In this document: in pieces, positions 32,951 to 39,914 of the stretch
Position numbering within the stretch: the stretch's first letter is position 1
Layout: each line of letters opens with the position of its first letter
DNA from: UWMA-0277 sp965183885
GTDB taxonomy: Bacteria > Bacteroidota > Bacteroidia > Flavobacteriales > BACL11
Direction of reading: 5' to 3'
Length of the DNA stretch: 64,000 bases
Assembly (NCBI GenBank): GCA_965183885.1
Contig: OZ238992.1
Span: forward strand, 1,550,001-1,614,000
Program-made: the position numbers and the translations under genes
The notes under the pieces: generated by a model
Seen by the model: only the letters and a program-made list of their open reading frames with translations
Told to the model about the DNA's origin: nothing
Databases searched by the model: none

Positions 32951-34933
32951 CTACCTTATTATAAAAAGATGCCCCATCTCTTGGTGTTTCCATTCTTCAA
33001 AATCTTGAAAGTAAATTTCATAAACATAAACTCCCATAGGAAGGTCATTTTCTGTTTCATAATGCTTTCCATCCCAACCATTTTCATTTAAGAAACACTC
33101 TAATTCATTAATGTTGTTTGTAGTGTAAACTAGGTTAGACCCTCTGTTGTAGACGTTAAAGTAGAAAGTCTCAATTCTAACCCCATTGTATGAGATGCAG
33201 AACTTATCATTTTTACCATCTAAATCAGGAGTAAAGCTATTTGGAATATACATCCAATATTTATCAGCTACCCATAATTGTTTAAAGGTTGTATCACTAC
33301 ACCCAAAATTATCCTGTACTACTAAACTTATTTGGTAAACCCCTAATGAGTCGGCATATTCATGGTATGGGTTTCTTGTAAAATTATTAGGCGAATTATC
33401 TCCAAAATCCCATGTCCAGTCTGTTATATTTCCTAAAGAGGCGTCATTTAATTGTAGTGTAGGGTGTAAAATATTTATAGTGTCCGAAACTGTTGTAAAA
33501 TGTGCTGTTGGTGCTTCTCTTAAAGTTACAAAAGCTTGTCCTGATATTGAACCGTATCCATTTATATCTAAAACAGAAACAAGTGTATAAGTTCCTTCCT
33601 TACTTGTGTTGATAATATAAGGGTTTATTGAGGTTGTAATGCTTGGTTGTGAAATCCCGTCAATTGCATAGATGAAAGTATAAGAAGCTGTAACGTTACT
33701 AAAAGTAATTTTGATTTCAGCAGCACCGGGGATATTGTCGCATATAGTGTCATTCCCGTAGATAAAAGCATTTAAATTACTAGTAACGCAAGTATTTATA
33801 CAAGAGCTGTAAGAACTGAATGTTCCAAAGCCTGTTCCAGGGTCTATACAGGCACCATTAATACAGTCCCAACTTGGAGTAGTAGCGCAAACAAGCGCAC
33901 AAGAAGCAGAATCGGAATAAATTCCACTACCATTCCCTGGGTCAATACAAGCTCCGTTTATACAGTTCCAACTTTTTGAGGTGCTAATACAAGTTGAAGT
34001 ATCTGAACAATCCCCGATATTTAGTATAACGGCATAATTTCCGCTTGAGGTTATTGTAAATGTTTGATTTGTATCTCCAGGAATAATTGTATTATTATTA
34101 CAATCAAACCATTGATAAGTTGCATTAGTGTCATTAGAGATAAGGGTGTTTCCAATTTGTGAAATGCCTAAGTCAAATATCCCTAGCCCTGTCCCTTCTC
34201 TGAACAATGACAATATTTCACAATCAGTTAGGATGTCACTATAAAGTCGAACATCATCAATTTCACCTGAAAAAAATTCGCCAGTACCACCATCTTTAAA
34301 CCTTCCCATCATCATAAACTGGCCTGTTGTTTCCCATGTTCCTGAAGAAACATCTTTTTCTGCTAGTATTTGAATACCATTCATGTATAGATATACGCTA
34401 TCTTTTACGTTATCTTTCATAGCAACTAAATGATGCCATGAACTTAGTGAGTAATCGTTACTAGTATGAAATGATATATGTCTAGTCCCTGAAACGTTCC
34501 CGAAACTGTATCTTATGTCAAAATCCATATCAGCATCTAGATTGTCAATTCTAAGCATTAAAATATTTCTTGAACTTGGACTATCAGCATCACTATCATC
34601 TTTATCATCATATCGAAGTAAATTTTGCTTAGCATTAGTGTTGCAATTGAACCAGAGACTTATGGAACTAATTGTTGATTCTTCATAATGTAATGAGGCA
34701 TCATTCCCTAAATTAATCCAGTCATCTGTTCCGTCAAAATGGTAAGCACTATTTGTATTTCCAAATCTATCTGCTGTTAAAGAGGCTCCATTTACAACTC
34801 CATTATTTGAATTTGCAGAGGCATCATTTGCATTTCCATTAAATGGATAATAAGCATCTAAATTATCAGTGGGAATTTGAGCTTGAACCTGGCAGATAGT
34901 TGCTATTGTAATAATAAATAATATTCTTTTCAT
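32951..34933 (-). CDS. T9SS type B surface protein with LamG, Cys-rich repeats and PKD domain
   Basis: A 660-residue exported protein. A signal peptide (1-18) is followed by a LamG/concanavalin-like domain (about 20-240: DAYYPFNGNANDASANSNNG, STISSISLWFNC, FSGEIDDVRLYSDILT). Then come an Ig-like segment, two tandem 32-residue Cys-rich units (WNCINGACIDPGNGSG and WDCINGACIDPGTGFG, about 322-384), an Ig-like domain, a PKD domain (DWTWDFGDNSPNN) and the gliding C-terminal domain (YIPNSFTPDLDGKND) for T9SS export. The C-terminal coding DNA matches the 39915-42665 gene almost exactly. A 52-codon ORF with a related N-terminus lies 3 nt upstream. Confidence 0.9.
   Translation of the reverse strand: MKRILFIITIATICQVQAQIPTDNLDAYYPFNGNANDASANSNNGVVNGASLTADRFGNTNSAYHFDGTDDWINLGNDASLHYEESTISSISLWFNCNTNAKQNLLRYDDKDDSDADSPSSRNILMLRIDNLDADMDFDIRYSFGNVSGTRHISFHTSNDYSLSSWHHLVAMKDNVKDSVYLYMNGIQILAEKDVSSGTWETTGQFMMMGRFKDGGTGEFFSGEIDDVRLYSDILTDCEILSLFREGTGLGIFDLGISQIGNTLISNDTNATYQWFDCNNNTIIPGDTNQTFTITSSGNYAVILNIGDCSDTSTCISTSKSWNCINGACIDPGNGSGIYSDSASCALVCATTPSWDCINGACIDPGTGFGTFSSYSSCINTCVTSNLNAFIYGNDTICDNIPGAAEIKITFSNVTASYTFIYAIDGISQPSITTSINPYIINTSKEGTYTLVSVLDINGYGSISGQAFVTLREAPTAHFTTVSDTINILHPTLQLNDASLGNITDWTWDFGDNSPNNFTRNPYHEYADSLGVYQISLVVQDNFGCSDTTFKQLWVADKYWMYIPNSFTPDLDGKNDKFCISYNGVRIETFYFNVYNRGSNLVYTTNNINELECFLNENGWDGKHYETENDLPMGVYVYEIYFQDFEEWKHQEMGHLFIIR
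33156..33353. repeat. 198-bp near-identical inverted repeat, left copy
   Basis: Reverse complement of this segment equals 42263-42460 except for one base that changes Val to Ile. It encodes the PKD end and the start of the sorting domain (NFGCSDTTFKQLWVADKYWM region). The two copies face each other across about 8.9 kb. Similarity at lower identity extends on both sides. Confidence 0.88.
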
Positions 34934-34936
34934 AGT

Positions 34937-35095
34937 TTATTTAATCCTTGTTAATTCCCAATTAGCTGTTCCGTGAAAATTATTTCCGCTAAAACCATCA
35001 GCATTTCCATTCATTGGGTAATATAAAAGTAGATTGTTGGTGATTTGCCCAAATAGTGAAAATGGTAGGTAAATAAGTAGAATTATTTTATTCAT
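34937..35095 (-). pseudogene. 52-codon exported ORF: N-terminal remnant of a LamG-type paralogue (or leader peptide)
   Basis: Reading from the ATG at 35093-35095, this encodes 52 residues: a signal peptide (MNKIILLIYLPFSLFGQ) followed by LLLYYPMNGNADGFSGNNFH and a short tail to a TAA. The first LamG strand of the next gene (DAYYPFNGNANDASANSNN) is clearly similar, so this looks like the 5' end of a former paralogue whose rest is gone. The stop lies 3 nt before the ATG of the LamG gene. A TAAATTTG box at 35128-35135 is upstream, so both would be on one mRNA. It fills most of the 316-bp gap before truA; nothing else was seen there apart from promoter boxes. Confidence 0.65.
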
Positions 35096-35127
35096 GTAAG
35101 AGTTCTTTTTGTACTATGTGCTTTTTG

Positions 35128-35135
35128 CAAATTTA
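35128..35135 (-). promoter_or_regulatory. -7 promoter box of the LamG surface-protein unit
   Basis: Minus-strand TAAATTTG (TAnnTTTG), 32 nt before the ATG of the 52-codon ORF and so upstream of the LamG gene as well. Confidence 0.45.
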
Positions 35136-35237
35136 AGAAATAATTCTAACTGTTATGTGATTTATAAACAGTTTAAATACTAATAAATTGCTCTTAATCT
35201 ATTGCTGGGAAGCAGCATGTATTTTAAAATCTAATAC

Positions 35238-35245
35238 TATCTTTG
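35238..35245 (+). promoter_or_regulatory. -7 promoter box of truA, 4 nt before the ATG
   Basis: TATCTTTG matches TAnnTTTG. Only CCCA separates it from the truA ATG, so the transcript should begin at or within a base or two of the start codon. Confidence 0.5.
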
Positions 35246-35249
35246 CCCA

Positions 35250-35993
35250 ATGCGTTTTTTTGTTGAATTTTCTTATAAAGGTACAGCTTATCATGGTTGG
35301 CAAATACAGCCTAATGCAAATACTGTGCAGGCTGAACTTAATAAAGCATTATCAATACTGCTAAATATTCCTGTAGAAGTAAGTGGAGCAGGCAGGACAG
35401 ATGCAGGAGTACATGCAAAGCAAATGTTTGCACATTTTGATATAGAAAAAAATTTTGATATAGAAAAATTAGTATTTAAATTAAATAGTTTTTTGCCAGA
35501 TGATATTGCAGTAAGTGATATAGTAAAAGTTGATGATGATACGCATTGTCGCTTTGCAGCTACAAGTAGAACTTATCAATATCATATTTCAAAACAAAAA
35601 GACCCATTTAATAGTCAAGCTTATTTTTATTATAAAAAGTTAGATGTTAATGCTATGAATACAGCTTGTAAGTATTTGTTAGGAAAACAAGATTTTACAT
35701 CGTTTTCAAAAGTACATACTCAAACATTTACTAATAATTGTGAGGTAATGTTAGCGAGGTGGGATGACAATGGTAGTGAACTAGTTTTTACAATAAAAGC
35801 TGATCGTTTTTTAAGAAATATGGTGCGTGCAATTGTAGGGACCTTGTTAGCAGTAGGTGAAGGAAAAATTTCTGCTGATAGTATAATTGGGATTATTGCT
35901 AATAAAGATAGGTCAAGCGCTGGGGTTTCTGTTCCTGCTCAAGGGCTGTTTTTGATAGAAATAGAGTATCCTTTTTTGGAAGGAGGAAGTTAG
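35250..35993 (+). CDS. truA: tRNA pseudouridine(38-40) synthase
   Basis: A 247-residue pseudouridine synthase modifying positions 38-40 of the tRNA anticodon arm. The N-terminal FVEFSYKGTAYHGWQIQPNANTVQAEL is typical. The catalytic motif SGAGRTDAGVHAKQ contains the conserved Asp (about residue 51), and FLRNMVRAIVGTLLAVGEG is the C-terminal signature. Length is normal. The start is the ATG directly after the promoter box. The ABC exporter follows 26 nt later on the same strand. Confidence 0.96.
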   Translation: MRFFVEFSYKGTAYHGWQIQPNANTVQAELNKALSILLNIPVEVSGAGRTDAGVHAKQMFAHFDIEKNFDIEKLVFKLNSFLPDDIAVSDIVKVDDDTHCRFAATSRTYQYHISKQKDPFNSQAYFYYKKLDVNAMNTACKYLLGKQDFTSFSKVHTQTFTNNCEVMLARWDDNGSELVFTIKADRFLRNMVRAIVGTLLAVGEGKISADSIIGIIANKDRSSAGVSVPAQGLFLIEIEYPFLEGGS

Positions 35994-36019
35994 TTTTTGA
36001 TTTTGAATTAGGGATAAAA

Positions 36020-37786
36020 ATGAGTGAGGATAAAACAGGAAATGTATTAGATTGGGATTTACTTAAAAGAGTAATTACTTATGCAAAACCTTATAGGTTG
36101 CAATTTGTAATTGCAGCTGTTTCTGCAATCTTATTGTCATTCTTAGGTCCTTTACGTCCTATGCTTATCAATTATGCTATTGATAATTATATTGTTATTC
36201 CTGATAAGGAAAAACTTTTAGATATAACAACACTACTAATTGGATTGCTTTTTTTTGAGGGGCTTGTTCAGTTCTTTTATATCTATCTTTCTACTTGGAT
36301 TGGGCAACATGTAATCCAAGATTTAAGAGTGAAAGTTTTTAAGCACATCTTATCTTTAAAGATGAAGTATTTTGATAATAATGCTATTGGTACATTAATT
36401 ACACGAACAGTTTCGGACATAGAAACTATTGCAGACATTTTCTCACAAGGGTTATTGGTTATTATTGCGGAATTATTGAAGCTGATTGTCGTAATTACGA
36501 TGATGTTTTATACTGATTGGCGTTTGGCAATTATTGCAATGTTAACTATTCCTATTTTATTGGTTGCTACGGCTTGGTTTAAACGAAATGTAAAAGCTGC
36601 TTTTCAGGATGTTAGAGAGCAGGTTTCACAGCTTAATACTTTTGTTCAAGAGCATATTGTAGGAATGAACATTGTTCAGATTTTTAATAGAGAAACATCA
36701 GAGTATAAAAAGTTTAAGTCAATTAATGGAAAGCATAGAGATGCAAACCTTAGATCAATCTTTTATTATGCAGTCTTTTTTCCTGTAGTAGAGGTGCTCT
36801 CAGCAGTTTCAATAGGGTTAATTGTATGGTATGGTGGGGAGCGTATTTTATCAGGAGAAAATATTACAATAGGGGAGCTAATAGCATTTATATTATTTGT
36901 TCATATGATGTTTAGGCCTATTAGACAATTAGCAGATAGATTTAACATATTGCAAATGGGTATTGTAGGTTCTGAGCGTGTATTTAAGGTGTTAGATACT
37001 GAGGATAAGATAGAAAATGAGGGTGATAAGTTATTGGGAGCATTGAAGGGGTCAATTAAATTTGAAAATGTAGATTTTTACTATAAAGAAAATGAATGGG
37101 TCCTAAAAGGCTTAAGCTTTGAAGCTGAAGCTGGAAAATTACTTGCTTTGGTAGGTAGGACAGGAGCAGGGAAAACATCAATTATTAGCGTTTTAAATCG
37201 CTTTTATGAGATACAGAATGGAACAATAACAATAGATGGTGTTCTAATTGAAAAAATTCAACTTGAAAGTTTAAGAAAAAATATTGCCTTAGTGCAGCAG
37301 GAGGTGTTTTTGTTTTCTGATTCTATTTTAAATAACATTACCTTGTATGATACTACTATTACAAGGAATGATGTGGTTAGTGCTGCTAAGGAAATTGGAG
37401 TGGATGAGTTTATTAATACACTACCTAATAGTTATGATTATGTAGTGGGTGAACGAGGAGTTACTTTATCGGCAGGACAACGGCAACTTATTGCATTTCT
37501 AAGAGTGTATGTTCGAGACCCTAAAGTTTTAATTTTAGATGAAGCTACATCTTCAATAGATACCGCTACTGAAGTATTATTACAAAGTGCATTAGAAAAA
37601 TTATTAAAAGATCGTACTACTATTGTAATTGCTCATAGGCTTTCTACTATAATAAATGCAGATAAAATTTTACACTTAAAAGATGGTACTGTTCTTGAAC
37701 AGGGAACTCATAAGCAATTGCTTAGTAATGGTGGTTCTTACGCTGAACTGTATGAGAAACAGGCGGGTGTAAGAGTGAGTGAGTAA
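36020..37786 (+). CDS. MsbA-like ABC exporter (fused membrane and ATPase domains)
   Basis: A 588-residue half-transporter. The N-terminal ABC type 1 membrane domain has six helices within about residues 25-325. The ATPase domain has Walker A VGRTGAGKTSII (near 376), the Q-loop VQQEVFLFSD, the signature LSAGQRQLIAF (near 482, Ala for the usual Gly at position 3), Walker B VLILDEATSSID (near 505) and the H-loop IVIAHRLSTI. Such homodimeric or heterodimeric exporters move lipids, peptides or drugs; the substrate is not visible. It follows truA by 26 nt, probably in one unit. Confidence 0.93.
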   Translation: MSEDKTGNVLDWDLLKRVITYAKPYRLQFVIAAVSAILLSFLGPLRPMLINYAIDNYIVIPDKEKLLDITTLLIGLLFFEGLVQFFYIYLSTWIGQHVIQDLRVKVFKHILSLKMKYFDNNAIGTLITRTVSDIETIADIFSQGLLVIIAELLKLIVVITMMFYTDWRLAIIAMLTIPILLVATAWFKRNVKAAFQDVREQVSQLNTFVQEHIVGMNIVQIFNRETSEYKKFKSINGKHRDANLRSIFYYAVFFPVVEVLSAVSIGLIVWYGGERILSGENITIGELIAFILFVHMMFRPIRQLADRFNILQMGIVGSERVFKVLDTEDKIENEGDKLLGALKGSIKFENVDFYYKENEWVLKGLSFEAEAGKLLALVGRTGAGKTSIISVLNRFYEIQNGTITIDGVLIEKIQLESLRKNIALVQQEVFLFSDSILNNITLYDTTITRNDVVSAAKEIGVDEFINTLPNSYDYVVGERGVTLSAGQRQLIAFLRVYVRDPKVLILDEATSSIDTATEVLLQSALEKLLKDRTTIVIAHRLSTIINADKILHLKDGTVLEQGTHKQLLSNGGSYAELYEKQAGVRVSE

Positions 37787-37826
37787 GATTGTATTAGCGA
37801 TTTTTCTCTTTGATTGTCTTTTTTAG

Positions 37827-37834
37827 TATTTTTG
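37827..37834 (+). promoter_or_regulatory. -7 promoter box of the choice-of-anchor L protein gene, 4 nt before the ATG
   Basis: TATTTTTG (TAnnTTTG) is followed by TAGA and the ATG at 37839. As at truA and ispE, the transcript would be nearly leaderless. Confidence 0.5.
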
Positions 37835-37838
37835 TAGA

Positions 37839-39911
37839 ATGCTAAAAAAAATAATTATTCTATTTGTGGGTATTTTTTCAACGACATTGATAAGTGCTCA
37901 AATAGTAATTGATAATAATACACCTTATGATGCTCCTGCTTGGTTAGTAGATAATATCCTTTTAGGAGGAGGGGTTACAGCTTCTAATATTATATATCAA
38001 GGAGATTCGTCTCAAATAGGTTGGTTTGATGCGGTAAATACAAACTTAGGTATTGATAGCGGTATAGTGCTTTGTACTGGAGATGTTTATGCTCTTGATC
38101 CTACAAATATAGGACTTGGTGCTAACCCAGCAAATATTGTTGCTGACCCTGATTTATTGAATGTTGCAAATTCAGTTCCTCCCTTAATTGGACAAACTTT
38201 TACCGTTTCAGGAATAAATGATGTGGCAATATTAGAGTTTGAATTTATTCCTACTTCTGATTCTTTAAAGTTTAATTATGTTTTTGGTTCTCAAGAATAT
38301 TTTGGATTTGAGAATACTCAATATAATGATGTTTTTGGTTTTTTCTTGTCAGGACCTGGAATTACAGGTGCATATTCATCCCCAGCAGGGTTTCCAAACG
38401 GATCTATCAACTTGGCTGTAGTTCCAGGGTCAAATCCACCTTTGCCAATTACAATTTCCTCAATTAATAGTGTAACACCAATAAATCAACAATATTTTGT
38501 TCCAAACCAAGGTACAGCTTTAGATACTATTGATGATGCTGATGGAATGACAACAGTACTTACTGCTAGAGCTTTGGTGCAATGTGGAGAAACATATCAT
38601 ATTCGTTTAGCTATTGCTGATGGTGCAGATCAGGGTTTAAGTTCTTATGTTTGGTTAGAAGCAGGGAGTTTTTATTCTCCTCCCCTTGAAATTATTGATG
38701 AGTTGGGAATTGATTCTACAGTTATGGAAATTCCTTGTAATTCATCTATTATGTTAACTGCAAATGGAGGAGCTGGAGCTACTTATCAATGGTTTGATTC
38801 TTTAGGAGTTGTTTTTGGTACTGATTCATCAGTAATAGTAGGTGCAGGAACTTATTGGGTTGAAGCAACGTCTTTAGGTTGTCCTGTAGTTTCGGACACT
38901 CTTCGAGTTATTCAGGATGATTCTCCAGTCTTTGATTTAGGTATGGATTATAATATTCCTTGTAATACAACAACTTTTATTGATCCTGTAGTTACTGGAG
39001 GGAGAGGTAATCCTTTTTATACTTACTTATGGAATACAGGAAGTACTGATACTATACTAGAAGTTAATCAGGGAACATATATCTTAGAGGTAGATGATGG
39101 GACAGGTTGTTCTTTTAAAGATACACTTGTTATTACTGAAGATGCAGCACCTCTTACTGTTATATCTGGAGGAGGAGCTATTTGTGATGATGGGTCTTTA
39201 GCTACAATTTCATTTAATTTTAATGGTTTGTTGCCTTGGGAATTAACATATACTGATGGGAATATTAATAATACTGTTACTAATATTATCTCATCAACTT
39301 ATACATTCTTATCTTCTGTTGAAGGGGATTATCTAATAGTTAACTCTAAGGATGTTAATTCCTGCGTCTCTGATACTCTTGGAAGTGCTCATATAAGAGT
39401 TAATCCTCTTCCTCTTCCTGTAATTACTCCTAATGATACTACAATCTATATTGGAGATATAGCAGAACTAGATGCAGGAAAATTTGTTAGTTATAAATGG
39501 TATACTATTGAGGATTCTTTGGTAGCTACTACTCAAGTATTAGAGGTTGCTGATTCTGGAACTTTTTATATATGGGTTGAGGATGAAAATGGTTGTACAA
39601 ATGTTTCTGATTCAGCAGTAGTACATACCCTTCCTAAAACGGAATTATTTGTACCTACAGCATTTACTCCTAATGGAGACAATCATAATGAGCTACTAGC
39701 TATTAAAGGAGTAAATATTGCTGAATATAACCTTAAGATATTTAACAGATGGGGTGAGCTACTTTTTGAGAGCAATGTGTTAGAGAAATATTGGGATGGT
39801 TCTTTTGAGAATGAGAAAGTAGCTCAAGGTGTTTATTATTATACAATAGAAGCTCTTGGAGAAGATAATATACTGTTTAATCTTTCAGGTACTGTTAACG
39901 TAATTTATTAA
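37839..39911 (+). CDS. T9SS type B surface protein with choice-of-anchor L domain
   Basis: A 690-residue exported protein. It has a signal peptide (1-20, FVGIFSTTLISAQ). The choice-of-anchor L domain covers about residues 28-270: WLVDNILLGGGVTASNI, GIVLCTGDV, DVAILEFEFIPTSDSLKFNYVFGSQEY, YHIRLAIADGADQGLSSYVWLEAGSF. Several Ig-like domains follow, then the gliding C-terminal domain (LFVPTAFTPNGDNHNELL to VYYYTIEA). It is probably a cell-surface structural or adhesive protein exported by T9SS. The next T9SS gene begins 3 nt later, so the two are co-expressed. Confidence 0.9.
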   Translation: MLKKIIILFVGIFSTTLISAQIVIDNNTPYDAPAWLVDNILLGGGVTASNIIYQGDSSQIGWFDAVNTNLGIDSGIVLCTGDVYALDPTNIGLGANPANIVADPDLLNVANSVPPLIGQTFTVSGINDVAILEFEFIPTSDSLKFNYVFGSQEYFGFENTQYNDVFGFFLSGPGITGAYSSPAGFPNGSINLAVVPGSNPPLPITISSINSVTPINQQYFVPNQGTALDTIDDADGMTTVLTARALVQCGETYHIRLAIADGADQGLSSYVWLEAGSFYSPPLEIIDELGIDSTVMEIPCNSSIMLTANGGAGATYQWFDSLGVVFGTDSSVIVGAGTYWVEATSLGCPVVSDTLRVIQDDSPVFDLGMDYNIPCNTTTFIDPVVTGGRGNPFYTYLWNTGSTDTILEVNQGTYILEVDDGTGCSFKDTLVITEDAAPLTVISGGGAICDDGSLATISFNFNGLLPWELTYTDGNINNTVTNIISSTYTFLSSVEGDYLIVNSKDVNSCVSDTLGSAHIRVNPLPLPVITPNDTTIYIGDIAELDAGKFVSYKWYTIEDSLVATTQVLEVADSGTFYIWVEDENGCTNVSDSAVVHTLPKTELFVPTAFTPNGDNHNELLAIKGVNIAEYNLKIFNRWGELLFESNVLEKYWDGSFENEKVAQGVYYYTIEALGEDNILFNLSGTVNVIY

Positions 39912-39914
39912 TTT

